A stretch of 64,000 nucleotides of DNA from contig NZ_JAFMZP010000002.1 of the NCBI RefSeq assembly GCF_024436435.1, forward strand, positions 372,001-436,000. Reading direction: 5' to 3'. Under the pieces are notes generated by a model. The model made no database searches, was not told where the DNA came from, and was given only the letters and a program-made list of their open reading frames with translations. This DNA is from Desertivirga xinjiangensis. GTDB lineage: Bacteria; Bacteroidota; Bacteroidia; Sphingobacteriales; Sphingobacteriaceae. Both the position numbers and the translations under genes were made by a program. Below, piece by piece: positions 1 to 8,619 of the stretch (position 1 is its first letter; the number at the start of each line of letters is the position of its first letter).

Positions 1-349
1 TAATCTGCGCAATATGTTTATCCATCTCAAATGTTTTCTGCTAATATAATTAGTAGGGTAGTGCTTCGCAAATCGAGTTATCAACGTTGATTTACGGGAT
101 TTATTTGTGTCCTACCTAACCATCATTGGATAGTAATTTAGTACTTTACAGGATATTGGTTGACTATGGAGGAGATATAGACCCTGTATATACCAAGGAT
201 TTAGTATTCACATATTCGAAAGATTCTTTAATTACAGAATTTAAAGTAATGGAATGGAAAAGGTAGTCTTGTGCGAGTATGGTACTGAAATAATAAAGTA
301 GATATCCTTAAACTTTGGCTTTATATGAGTATGAGAGCGCATCATTTTT
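1..349. other. Window edge without a complete gene
   Basis: No intact gene is visible. The only protein-like stretch is the short open C-terminal frame at 120-266, listed separately. The rest is AT-rich with stops in all frames. The 3' end of the sigma-factor remnant begins at 350 on the other strand. Confidence 0.5.
120..266 (+). pseudogene. C-terminal remnant of an unrecognised protein
   Basis: An open stretch of 48 codons runs from just after an in-frame TAA (117-119) to TAG (264-266). It has no start codon and reads like the end of a real protein (…DYGGDIDPVYTKDLVF…MEWKR). The family is not recognised. It may be the tail of a gene whose 5' part was lost in the same rearrangements that broke the neighbouring sigma factor. 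Chance openness cannot be excluded. Confidence 0.25.
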
Positions 350-727
350 TTAAATACTAGTTTGATAAAATAACAATAAACATCGTGGAATTAATTCAAG
401 GAGCACTTCCTTCCAGGAGCCGAAGTCGTTTGAGAGGTACTTAGCTAAGTTTTTTTTAAGTTTATAACAGCTCAACAGTATCAAAGCAATTGATATATCC
501 TTTATCGAAACACGTAAATGTTTCAAAGCAAAGGTGATTTGATTTTCTACAGAACGTTTAGAAATGCCCAATTTGGCAGCTATCTCATCATTGCTTAGCA
601 TTTGTTTTCTGCTCATAAAAAAGATTTCCCTGCATCTTTTGGGTAAATTTTCCAGGTAAGCGTCCAACTGAGTCTCAAGATCAATACTCGCCAAACGATC
701 GTACCCGGAATTCTCAACAGATCTCAT
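350..727 (-). pseudogene. Truncated ECF sigma-70 factor, region 4 only
   Basis: The product contains a sigma region 4 helix-turn-helix: YLENLPKRCREIF, then LSNDEIAAKLGISKRSVENQ. This is typical of Bacteroidota ECF factors that partner FecR anti-sigmas and SusC/D loci. A full ECF factor is about 180-200 residues; here region 2, which binds core polymerase and the -10 box, is missing. The frame stays open upstream to a TGA at 776-778, with linker-like residues (IIEYKENLEVIS). That TGA is also the stop of the DUF4304 gene, in the same frame, so the break lies right at the gene junction. The fragment cannot act as a normal sigma factor. Confidence 0.65.
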
Positions 728-775
728 TGAAATTACTTCCAGGTTTTCTTTATATTCAATGATTGTTGAGTGATG

Positions 776-1408
776 TCATTCCCGGAAACTCTGCTCTATT
801 TCATTTAGCGTTTCTAAAAAAGATACATTTCGAGTGCTGTTCTTAGCCTCTTCCAATTGTTGTTTTGCCTCCTTCTTGTAGCCATTTGAATACAAGGTCT
901 GAATTTGAGATGCCTTGTATTCAGACCGATAACCGCAGGACAGGATTTTTAAGATGTCGTCTTTAGAATTTACTTTATTCAGGTATGGAATTACTAGATC
1001 TATAGAATGTTTTTCGACTGTGGTATAAAGCATATTTTTGTCTGTTTGGACAGTTAAGTCGAACCATAGATCTTTGTTCTCCTTCGTTAGTCTGCCAATT
1101 CGTTTTCGTACAATGCAACTAACTTCCTGAAACTTTTCATTTGCTTGTTGATTGCAATGAAATTTTTCGGCTTCTGGTAGATAGAGTCCAATATTAACGG
1201 TAAAACTTATATGGTTCTTGCCATAAAAACAGCTCTTCTGAAAGTTTACAATCTTCCCCCAACAGCTAGAAGTATCATAAAAACGCAAGTTGTTTCCTGA
1301 TTTTTTGTAGCCTTTTTGCTTAAAATGGGGCCATATAACTTGAGAAACGAGAAAATCAAATCCTGTCTCAACGTCAGTTTTTTGCATGTTAATCTTAGTT
1401 TTGCACAA
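776..1408 (-). CDS. DUF4304 domain protein
   Basis: A 210-residue soluble protein without signal peptide or membrane segment. Residues about 15-125 resemble DUF4304: a helix with F/L..vi.phfKqkGYKKsgnnlrFY, then VNFQKS and an FTVNIGLYLP strand. The function of this family is unknown. The C-terminal third is Lys/Glu-rich and helical. The start could be Met1 (1408) or Met8 (1387). It lies 28 nt downstream of the XRE regulator and is probably co-transcribed with it. Its TGA stop abuts, in frame, the truncated sigma factor, so this pair looks inserted. Confidence 0.6.
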   Translation of the reverse strand: MCKTKINMQKTDVETGFDFLVSQVIWPHFKQKGYKKSGNNLRFYDTSSCWGKIVNFQKSCFYGKNHISFTVNIGLYLPEAEKFHCNQQANEKFQEVSCIVRKRIGRLTKENKDLWFDLTVQTDKNMLYTTVEKHSIDLVIPYLNKVNSKDDILKILSCGYRSEYKASQIQTLYSNGYKKEAKQQLEEAKNSTRNVSFLETLNEIEQSFRE

Positions 1409-1436
1409 CGAACGAATATACGGGTCAAAAATGAGA

Positions 1437-1865
1437 TTACTTGTCTTTCAGCAATTTCTCGAGAAGAGCATTTTTCTCACGTTCAGATTGAAGTAAGCGC
1501 TCATAAAGATTCTTGTTCTCTTCTAATGCTTCAATCAATTTATCCAACGGATTGAAGGTGCAATTTTGGTAAAAAGCAGATGCGTTATCTTTAAAGTCTG
1601 TAAACGTATTTGTAATAATATTTACCGCTGACTGCTCATCAAAATTCTTAATCGCTTCTTCAGGTACATTCAATGCCTTAGCAACCTGAGCAAGCACTTC
1701 TGGTTCCAGTGTTTCTTTCGCCTCTAATAAGGAGATTCGCTTCTGGTTCCAATCTTCACCAAGCGCAATTGAAAGAGCTTCTTGCTTAAGCCCAAGCATC
1801 TCGCGGAAGCGTCGTACGTTTCTGCCCTGGTGAATTTTTGCTGATTTTTCAGATGTCATGCTCAT
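1437..1865 (-). CDS. XRE-family HTH regulator, copy 1
   Basis: A 142-residue protein. Residues about 10-70 form a Cro/C1-type HTH (NVRRFREMLGLKQEALS…RISLLEAKE). The last 40 residues are charged and heptad-like, probably a short coiled coil. I start it at 1865 (MSMTSEK…) because the paralogue at 56625-57071 begins at the same place, and a longer frame would run through the promoter-like element. The copies are very similar through the HTH, and upstream DNA is also conserved for about 55 bp. It is the first gene of a pair with DUF4304. Target unknown; autoregulation is possible. Confidence 0.8.
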   Translation of the reverse strand: MSMTSEKSAKIHQGRNVRRFREMLGLKQEALSIALGEDWNQKRISLLEAKETLEPEVLAQVAKALNVPEEAIKNFDEQSAVNIITNTFTDFKDNASAFYQNCTFNPLDKLIEALEENKNLYERLLQSEREKNALLEKLLKDK

Positions 1866-1891
1866 ACCTGTAACTAGTAGGGTTATCAAGA

Positions 1892-1919
1892 CAAATATAA
1901 AAAAATACTTGAGAGGCAA
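1892..1919 (-). promoter_or_regulatory. Bacteroidota-type promoter of XRE copy 1
   Basis: On the minus strand a -7 box TATATTTG (1892-1899, consensus TAnnTTTG) lies about 27 nt before the start. A TTG (1917-1919) sits 17 bp further upstream, slightly shorter than the usual 19-21. The -7 box and its flanks are conserved in front of XRE copy 2; the TTG is not. Confidence 0.5.
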
Positions 1920-2004
1920 GAACTGCGGTCAAAGATGCCACAGACTGTAATTGGGGAACTTAGATGATTTGTAACGTTGAAACAAAACAATCTTCGCCAG
2001 CTAA

Positions 2005-2316
2005 AAATGGTTTCTAATCAATACGGTAAGTATTGCGAACGAATTAATGAAGCAGATCCATAATTCTAAAAGAAGGATGCCGGCCATACTCACCGAAGAT
2101 CTCGCCTGGGAATGGCTGATGGAGGAGCCGTCGCAAGGTCGCCTTACTGAAATTGCAATGACGCAAGTTCCTTCCAGGATGCTGGAAGCTTGTACGATCA
2201 GTTCTGAATACCGGACAAGTGGCGAGACTGCTCCACAAGAATATCCCGAACTTCCTGCTATTGATCAGACCTTTGTCGACCAGGAAATACTTGATTTTGA
2301 CCACTGGGCAGCATAG
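2005..2316 (+). pseudogene. 5'-truncated SRAP (YedK/HMCES-like) gene
   Basis: The frame is open from just after a TAA at 2002-2004 and reads KWFLINTVSIANELMKQIHN then RRMPAIL…WEWL. This matches the C-terminal part of SOS-response-associated peptidases, with the hallmark ANxLM..IHN and RMP segments. SRAP proteins crosslink to abasic sites in ssDNA through Cys2 in an MCGR-like start; that N-terminal half is absent here, so the remnant is inactive. SRAP genes often neighbour SOS or mutasome genes, as here. A shorter translation from ATG 2047 is possible but would not restore function. Confidence 0.65.
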
Positions 2317-2428
2317 ATCCTCAAGGCCTAAAAATTCTTTTCAATCTTTTTCTTTTTGCTAACTTTTTTAGCATTATTTTTGTTGTTCATTAGATGCTAA
2401 ACACAGCACATGACCGCAAAGCACAAAA

Positions 2429-3166
2429 ATGGACTCAAAGAAAGCGTTGATTGATAAGTTACAGAAAGACATTTTGCTATGGCAGGGTTATAAGGCGCAG
2501 CCTGCCGGAAAGGCTGATACAATAGGGCTGGGGCAAATTGAAAGCGCTTTTCCCAATGGCGTATTTCCCAAACGGGCTATCCATGAGTTTATCACATTCG
2601 TTCCGGAACAATCCGCTGCTAGCGACGGCTTTATTGCTGGTTTGCTTTCACAATTGATGAAAGAGGGTGCCGCCTGCGTATGGGTCAGTACCTCCCGGAA
2701 ACTATTTCCCTCTTCACTCAGTGCTTTTAACGTTCCCACGGAACGCATCATTTTTATGGATGTGGCAAAGGAGAAAGATGTGCTTTGGATCATGGAGGAG
2801 GCTCTGAAATGCGAAGGACTTGCTGCTGTTGTTGCAGAAATCAATGATCTGAGTTTAACGGAATCCAGGCGTTTGCAGCTTGCTGTCGAAAATAGCGGTG
2901 TTACGGGTTTTATCTTACGGAAAGATGCCGGTAAAAAGGCTAGTTCCATTGTGACCGCCCGCTGGAAGATCACTCCATTGCCAAGTGAGAACGAAGACAA
3001 TCTGCCTGGTATCGGATTCCCGCGCTGGCGTGTTGAGCTCCTGAAGGTTCGCAACGGCTCGCCGGGTTGGTGGACGCTGGAGTGGGAAGCAGACCACTTT
3101 AAAGAGGTAGTAACAGAGAAGGTAAGCACAAGAATATTTGGGCAAGAACAGCGACAAATTGGTTAA
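2429..3166 (+). CDS. imuA: ImuA, mutasome RecA-like accessory protein
   Basis: A 245-residue RecA/SulA-like protein, first gene of an imuA-imuB-dnaE2 operon. FPNGVFPKRAIHEF aligns with the RecA stretch before the P-loop, but no clear Walker A motif is present, as is usual for ImuA. The segment GFILRKDAG…RWKITPLPS and the WRVELLKVRNG motif near the C terminus are typical of the Bacteroidota family. ImuA supports mutagenic translesion synthesis with ImuB and DnaE2. A possible -7 box (TATTTTTG, 2375-2382) lies upstream. The stop is 3 nt before imuB. No lexA is seen in the window. Confidence 0.88.
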   Translation: MDSKKALIDKLQKDILLWQGYKAQPAGKADTIGLGQIESAFPNGVFPKRAIHEFITFVPEQSAASDGFIAGLLSQLMKEGAACVWVSTSRKLFPSSLSAFNVPTERIIFMDVAKEKDVLWIMEEALKCEGLAAVVAEINDLSLTESRRLQLAVENSGVTGFILRKDAGKKASSIVTARWKITPLPSENEDNLPGIGFPRWRVELLKVRNGSPGWWTLEWEADHFKEVVTEKVSTRIFGQEQRQIG

Positions 3167-3169
3167 GAG

Positions 3170-4678
3170 ATGTCTAAACGGTACGTTTCCATATGGTTCC
3201 GCCACTTGCTGGCCGACTGGCAGGCTATCCGCCGGCCAGAGCTGAAGGATGTACCTTATGTTTTTGCTGCACCTGATCATGGAAGAATGATCATCACAGC
3301 GGTAAGTCCGCTGGCAGAACAATCCGGCATTGAAACCGGAATGCGTGCTGCTGATGCAAAGGCCATTTGCCCTGGCCTGGAGGTTATAGACGACAAGCCA
3401 GACAGAGCAAAGAAACTGTTGCGTGGAATCGGCGAATGGTGTATCCGGTATTCTCCAACAGTTGCAGTCGACGACTTCTCCAATGACGGACTATTTATGG
3501 AAGTGAGTGGTTGCCCGCACCTATGGGGAGGCGAGCGCGAATATCTTAAAGAAATCGTTTCCCGCTTAAAAAGCAAGGGCTATACGGTAAGGCTCGGCAT
3601 GGCCGATACTGTAGGGGCGGCCTGGGCCATCGCGCGATTTGGACGTGTTACACCGCTCATTCATGCAGGAGAGCATGCTGAAGCTTTACTGCCATTGCCG
3701 CCCGAAGCCTTGCGCCTGGAACAAGGGACGCTGGCCAAATTGCAAAAGCTGGGTTTTTACCAGATCAAGAGTTTTATAGGCATGCCCAGGTCAGTGTTGA
3801 GGCGACGGTTTGGAGAAGGCTTTCTTTTGCGCTTAGGTCAGGCGCTTGGAACAGAGAACGAAATCATAGAACCTATACAGGTTGCAACTGCATTTCAGGA
3901 GCGCTTACCGTGTTTGGAACCGATTAAAACCAGGCGCGGAATTGAAATTGCAATTAAACGACTGCTTAAAAAATTGTGTTTGCGTTTACAGCAGGAGGGA
4001 AAAGGCTTGCGTTCTGGCGTTTTAACAGGCTACCGTATTGATGGTAAGATCGTCCGTATTGAAATAGGCACCAACAGCGCCAGTCATAGTGTAAGTCACC
4101 TGTATAAACTTTTTGAACTCAAAATTGAGCAGATACGTCCCGCCTTAGGTATTGAACTTTTCGTACTCGATGCACCCAAAACAGATGATGTAGACGCAGC
4201 ACAGGAAGCTATTTGGTCAGACAAGCTGGGGATGAATGATAAAAGCCTGATTCAGATGCTCGACAGGGTTGCCGGTAAGGTTGGTCCGAATGTGATCCGC
4301 CGGTATGTGCCTGATACGCACTATTGGCCGGAGAGGTCATTCAAAAAATCTCTCACAATTACCGAATTACCGGTAAGCGGCTGGCGTAATAATAAACCCA
4401 GACCTACGGAGCTGTTATCCAGGCCCGACCCGATAGAAGTGATGGCGATCATTCCCGATCATCCGCCCAAATTCTTTGTCTATAAAAACACCAGGCACAA
4501 TATCGTCAAAGCCGACGGTCCCGAACGTATTGAACGGGAATGGTGGCTTGATGCGGGTGAACACCGGGACTATTACCAGGTGGAAGACGAGCAAGGCCGG
4601 CGCTACTGGCTTTTTCGCTCCGGGCACTACTCAGATGCAGGGCGTTATCAATGGTTTTTACATGGTTTTTTTGCATAG
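3170..4678 (+). CDS. imuB: ImuB, Y-family polymerase-like mutasome protein
   Basis: A 502-residue Y-family (DinB/UmuC) fold. The N-terminal palm begins YVSIWFRHLLADW, where active polymerases have a metal-binding Asp; that residue is missing. The second catalytic block is VAVDDFSNDGLFMEVSG. Known ImuB proteins are likewise catalytically dead and act as adaptors between clamp, ImuA and DnaE2. The little-finger-like part follows, then a C-terminal segment (RPTELLSRPDPI…, WWLDAGEHRDYY, YWLFR) found in this family. It begins 3 nt after imuA and ends 9 nt before dnaE2, so the three are one operon. Confidence 0.9.
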   Translation: MSKRYVSIWFRHLLADWQAIRRPELKDVPYVFAAPDHGRMIITAVSPLAEQSGIETGMRAADAKAICPGLEVIDDKPDRAKKLLRGIGEWCIRYSPTVAVDDFSNDGLFMEVSGCPHLWGGEREYLKEIVSRLKSKGYTVRLGMADTVGAAWAIARFGRVTPLIHAGEHAEALLPLPPEALRLEQGTLAKLQKLGFYQIKSFIGMPRSVLRRRFGEGFLLRLGQALGTENEIIEPIQVATAFQERLPCLEPIKTRRGIEIAIKRLLKKLCLRLQQEGKGLRSGVLTGYRIDGKIVRIEIGTNSASHSVSHLYKLFELKIEQIRPALGIELFVLDAPKTDDVDAAQEAIWSDKLGMNDKSLIQMLDRVAGKVGPNVIRRYVPDTHYWPERSFKKSLTITELPVSGWRNNKPRPTELLSRPDPIEVMAIIPDHPPKFFVYKNTRHNIVKADGPERIEREWWLDAGEHRDYYQVEDEQGRRYWLFRSGHYSDAGRYQWFLHGFFA

Positions 4679-4687
4679 GAGTTGGAA

Positions 4688-7600
4688 ATGGAATATAGTG
4701 AACTACAGGCAACCTCTAATTTTAGTTTCCTTCGTGGTGCTTCGCATCCAAATGAACTCGTCGAAACTGCTGCGGATTTAGGGTATAAAAAGATCGCCAT
4801 AACAGATCGAAATACCCTGGCAGGGATCGTTCGTGCGCATGCAGCAACAAGAGAGAAGGAGATAAAGATAATTCCCGCTTGCAGGCTTGACCTGGTAGAT
4901 GGCCCAAGCTTGCTGGCTTATCCCACTAATAAAGAAGCTTATGGAAGGCTCTCCGCATTGCTCACCGAAGGAAATATCCGCACAGAAAAGGGGAAGTGCG
5001 AATTATATAAAGAGGATGTCTACCGGCATGCAAAAGATATCATCTTCACTGCCATTATGCCTCATGAACTAAACCGCTACTTCCGGTTCGATCAACTATT
5101 CTTAAATTCTATAGCGGAGTATCGCGAAGCGTTCGGAAAGTGGCTTTACCTTTCCGTAACCCGAAATTACCTCGGCAATGACGATAAGCGCATCTTTCGG
5201 ATAGATCAGCTTTCGAAGGAGTTTAATATACCAATAGTTGCCACAAACGATGTGCATTATCATGATCCGTCGCGGCGGGAACTGCAGGATGTGTTGACCT
5301 GTGTTCGCGAGAAATGTACCATTCAGCAGGCAGGCTTCCGCTTACACCAAAATGCCGAGCGTTTTCTGAAGCCGGTAGATGAAATGCACCGCTTGTTTAG
5401 GAAATACCCGGATGCAATTTATAACACTATGGCTATAGCCGAAGCTTGTAATTTTTCCCTCGACGAATTGAAATACGTTTATCCCGCAGAAATTAACAAG
5501 AGCGGCCGCACGCCATTAGCCGAATTGGAATACCTTACCTGGAAAGGAGCCCATGAGTTTTATGGTGAAGAAATTCCGGAAAAGGTAGTCAGGATGATCC
5601 ACCATGAAATGGATTTCGTGAAGGAAATGGATTATGCGAATTATTTCTTGTTTGTGGAAGATATAGTCCGCGAAGCACGAAGTAGAGGCATTCTTTGCCA
5701 GGGGAGGGGGTCTGCCGCAAATTCAGCCATTTGTTTTTGCCTCGGGATTACTTCTGTGGATCCTACCAAATTTGATCTGCTATTTGAGCGCTTCATTTCT
5801 CCAGCACGAAATGAACCGCCGGATATTGACGTCGACTTTGAGCATGAGAGGAGGGAGGAGATCATCCAGTACATCTACAATAAGTATGGGCGTGACCGCG
5901 CTGCAATTGTAGCAACGGTTACGCAGCAACATCAAAAAGGTGCTATACGAGATGTGGGCAAAGCAATGGGCTTGTCGCTTGACACCATTAACCGGCTTTC
6001 CAATTCCATATGGGAGTATACTGATGAGTGGTTTGACGAAAAGCGTGTGACCGAACAAGGTTTGAATCCTGATGACCCGCATCTAAAAAAGACGCTTGAG
6101 CTTACCGGGCAGATGTTAGGCTTTCCGCGTCAGCTTGGCCAGCATACCGGCGGCTTCGTAGTTACCCAGGGCAAGCTCACCGATCTCTGTCCCATCCTGA
6201 ACGCCCGGATGGAAGACCGTACCAATATTGAATGGAACAAAGATGATATTGATGCCCTCGGATTCTTGAAAGTGGACGTACTGGCACTGGGAATGCTGAC
6301 CTGTATCCGAAAAGCTTTTGATCTCTGTAAAAAGCACTATGGGCGGAACCTAACACTAGCAAATATCCCTCAGGACGATCCTGTCGTTTATAAAATGATC
6401 AGCCTTGCCGATACCCTGGGCGTGTTCCAGATTGAGAGCCGTGCGCAAATGTCTATGCTGCCCCGCTTGCGACCACAATGTTTCTACGACCTCGTGATAG
6501 AAGTTGCCATTGTGCGGCCTGGTCCTATACAGGGCGATATGGTGCACCCCTACCTGCGAAGGCGCAATGGTGAAGAGCCTATCGATTACCCATCTCCCGA
6601 GCTTGAAGAAATCCTGGGACGCACGCTGGGTGTTCCCCTGTTTCAGGAACAGGCCATGAAGATCGCAATAGTAGCTGCGGGATTTACCCCTGCGGAAGCT
6701 GACGGCTTGCGGCGCAGCATGGCGACCTTTAAGTTCAAAGGACTGGTGAATCAGTATGAGCAAAAGCTGATTGATGGGATGCTAAAAAAAGGCTATACCG
6801 AAGAGTTTGCTAAACGGATATTTAAGCAATTAGAAGGCTTTGGAAGTTACGGTTTTCCGGAAAGTCATGCGGCAAGTTTTGCTCTACTGGTCTATGTTTC
6901 CTGTTGGCTGAAATGTTATTACCCCGATGCCTTTGCAACGGCCTTGCTGAACAGCATGCCTATGGGATTTTATCAGCCTGCACAAATTGTGATTGATGCC
7001 CAGAAGCATCAGGTGGAGGTGCGCCCTCCGGATATTAATCATTCAACCTGGGACAATCTCTTAGAAGAAAAATCTGGCAAGTATTATGCTATTCGCCTGG
7101 GTTTCCGCCAAATTAAAGGAATTCGTGAAGACGATATCGAACTTCTGGTGAATGGCCGTGATAAGGGCTATCGAAGCATTACAGCTTTAAGAGACGCTGG
7201 GGTATCACTTAGTGCATTGGAAAGACTTGCAGATGCAGATGCTTTTAATTCTATCGGCCTTGACCGCAGGAAAGCTTTATGGGAGATTTCTGCTTTGCAG
7301 GATATGCCAGTCGAGATTTTTAAAGGGCAGCCATCCGAAAGCGTTTTAGAAACTCAGGTAGAGCTTCCTTTAATGTCCAAAGGCGAACATGTGGTGCAGG
7401 ATTACGCCACAGTAGGGCTTTCACTCAAAGCGCATCCAGTCAGCTTTGTTCGTTCCCAGTTAGATATGTTACGCGTTTTACCAACCAAAGTGATCAACAA
7501 CGAGGCAAAAAACGGTGAATCTGTTAAAGTGGCCGGATTGGTATTGGTGCGTCAACGCCCTGGTACAGCAGGCGGCGTTTGTTTTATTACCATTGAAGAT

Positions 7601-7918
7601 GAAACCGGTTTTACTAACCTGGTGGTGTTTGAAAAGCTATTTGAAACGTACCGCAAAGAGATTCTTCATGCACGTCTTCTGATGGTGGAGGGAAAGCTTC
7701 AACGGGAAAAGGAGGTGGTTCATGTGATTGTGCATAAGTGTGTTGATCTGACAAAGCTCCTGGGAAAACTGGTGCAGCGCGAACAGGATGATCTGCCCGT
7801 ATTACGGCATGCCAGTGGAAATGAAAAAAATGCGCCGTATCCGGCGCAAAATAAGCGTACCCAGGTAAGGGAAGAAGTTCCTAAAGGAGCGTTTCATGGG
7901 GGCAGGAATTTCAAATAG
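4688..7918 (+). CDS. dnaE2: Error-prone DNA polymerase III alpha, DnaE2 (ImuC)
   Basis: A 1076-residue C-family polymerase. The PHP domain occupies about residues 1-250 (SNFSFLRGASHP, AITDRNTLAG). The palm carries the catalytic PDIDVDF motif (Asp379/381/383) and GRGSAANS. Fingers, HhH and an OB fold (VAGLVLVRQRPGTAGGVCF) follow. DnaE2 carries out damage-induced translesion synthesis with ImuA and ImuB. I choose ATG 4688 because AGGAG lies 6 nt before it; a TTG at 4682 is less likely. QVELPL near residue 895 could be a clamp-binding motif, which is inference. Full length, no damage. Confidence 0.93.
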   Translation: MEYSELQATSNFSFLRGASHPNELVETAADLGYKKIAITDRNTLAGIVRAHAATREKEIKIIPACRLDLVDGPSLLAYPTNKEAYGRLSALLTEGNIRTEKGKCELYKEDVYRHAKDIIFTAIMPHELNRYFRFDQLFLNSIAEYREAFGKWLYLSVTRNYLGNDDKRIFRIDQLSKEFNIPIVATNDVHYHDPSRRELQDVLTCVREKCTIQQAGFRLHQNAERFLKPVDEMHRLFRKYPDAIYNTMAIAEACNFSLDELKYVYPAEINKSGRTPLAELEYLTWKGAHEFYGEEIPEKVVRMIHHEMDFVKEMDYANYFLFVEDIVREARSRGILCQGRGSAANSAICFCLGITSVDPTKFDLLFERFISPARNEPPDIDVDFEHERREEIIQYIYNKYGRDRAAIVATVTQQHQKGAIRDVGKAMGLSLDTINRLSNSIWEYTDEWFDEKRVTEQGLNPDDPHLKKTLELTGQMLGFPRQLGQHTGGFVVTQGKLTDLCPILNARMEDRTNIEWNKDDIDALGFLKVDVLALGMLTCIRKAFDLCKKHYGRNLTLANIPQDDPVVYKMISLADTLGVFQIESRAQMSMLPRLRPQCFYDLVIEVAIVRPGPIQGDMVHPYLRRRNGEEPIDYPSPELEEILGRTLGVPLFQEQAMKIAIVAAGFTPAEADGLRRSMATFKFKGLVNQYEQKLIDGMLKKGYTEEFAKRIFKQLEGFGSYGFPESHAASFALLVYVSCWLKCYYPDAFATALLNSMPMGFYQPAQIVIDAQKHQVEVRPPDINHSTWDNLLEEKSGKYYAIRLGFRQIKGIREDDIELLVNGRDKGYRSITALRDAGVSLSALERLADADAFNSIGLDRRKALWEISALQDMPVEIFKGQPSESVLETQVELPLMSKGEHVVQDYATVGLSLKAHPVSFVRSQLDMLRVLPTKVINNEAKNGESVKVAGLVLVRQRPGTAGGVCFITIEDETGFTNLVVFEKLFETYRKEILHARLLMVEGKLQREKEVVHVIVHKCVDLTKLLGKLVQREQDDLPVLRHASGNEKNAPYPAQNKRTQVREEVPKGAFHGGRNFK

Positions 7919-7975
7919 TTGAATCTGCAGCAAAGAGTCAGTCCAAAATCATAATCTTTTGGTCTCAGTGATTGA

Positions 7976-8137
7976 AAAATTACCGGCAGAAACTTTGAGG
8001 AATTGGCGGATGAGATGATATTCAAGCCATTTAGGATGACTAAGTCGGCCTATTATTGGCTGCTTGCTTACGAAGCGATGATTTTGTCTCTTTTGTTTCG
8101 TGCTTTAATTGTTGTAGCATTTAACAGAAAAGCATGA
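7976..8137 (+). pseudogene. Remnant of a beta-lactamase-fold serine hydrolase
   Basis: In the otherwise empty 346 bases between dnaE2 and the PadR gene, an open stretch without start codon reads KITGRNFEELADEMIFKP then FRMTKSAY. This resembles the conserved 'ela…ifkPLgMt.T' segment of class C beta-lactamase/serine hydrolase proteins. Neither the SxxK nor YxN motif is present. The stretch after it (to the TGA at 8135) is not recognised. It is best read as a small gene relic. No terminator is obvious after dnaE2. Confidence 0.4.
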
Positions 8138-8239
8138 ACATGAATTGTATATTTTGCTATGAATATTTCCAACACGACCCCAATGAAGATCAGTATTGAA
8201 ATTAATGCAGTACTTGTTTCACAATCTAATTAACTGCGA

Positions 8240-8247
8240 TATATTTG
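8240..8247 (+). promoter_or_regulatory. -7 promoter element of padR operon
   Basis: TATATTTG fits the Bacteroidota -7 consensus TAnnTTTG and lies 18 nt before the chosen PadR start. The nearest TTG (8214-8216) is 23 bp upstream, slightly too far, so the -33 box is uncertain. Confidence 0.45.
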
Positions 8248-8265
8248 TAAAATCAAAATGTGGAG

Positions 8266-8601
8266 ATGAAGAAAATATCTAAGGAATTGATGGGGGCTTC
8301 AGCCGCTCCAATTATTTTAACGGTGCTTAAAAGCGGAGATAGTTATGGATATGAAATAGTACAGAAGGTAAAGGAGCTTGCGAAAGACAAAATCGAATGG
8401 AACGAGCCCAGTATTTACCCTGTATTGAAGAAACTTGAAAACAGCGGCATGATCAAATCCTATTGGAAAGTAGTAGAAGGTGAGCGACCACGCAAATATT
8501 ATACTCTTCTGGCTGATGGAAAGGAACAGCTGAAACAAAATATGGCAGAATGGGACTTGGTTTATTCCATTTTTGGGAAGTTGAAAACGGAAATATCTTA
8601 A
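8266..8601 (+). CDS. PadR-family transcriptional regulator
   Basis: A 111-residue winged-helix protein. LKSGDSYGYEIVQKVKEL, then EPSIYPVLKKLENSGMI and RPRKYYTLLADGKEQL are the classic PadR signatures. The helical C terminus serves dimerisation. I use ATG 8266; a GTG two codons earlier (8260) is possible. It sits 18 nt before a permease-like membrane protein with an N-terminal cytoplasmic helical domain. PadR/membrane-protein pairs of this sort are common in Bacteroidota and probably sense membrane or antibiotic stress; that role is inference. Confidence 0.85.
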   Translation: MKKISKELMGASAAPIILTVLKSGDSYGYEIVQKVKELAKDKIEWNEPSIYPVLKKLENSGMIKSYWKVVEGERPRKYYTLLADGKEQLKQNMAEWDLVYSIFGKLKTEIS

Positions 8602-8619
8602 TGGATAGCTTGTCTTTTA

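Noticed and set aside
2044-2304. Minus-strand frame over the SRAP remnant
   Set aside because: Antisense shadow of a recognisable SRAP coding stretch.
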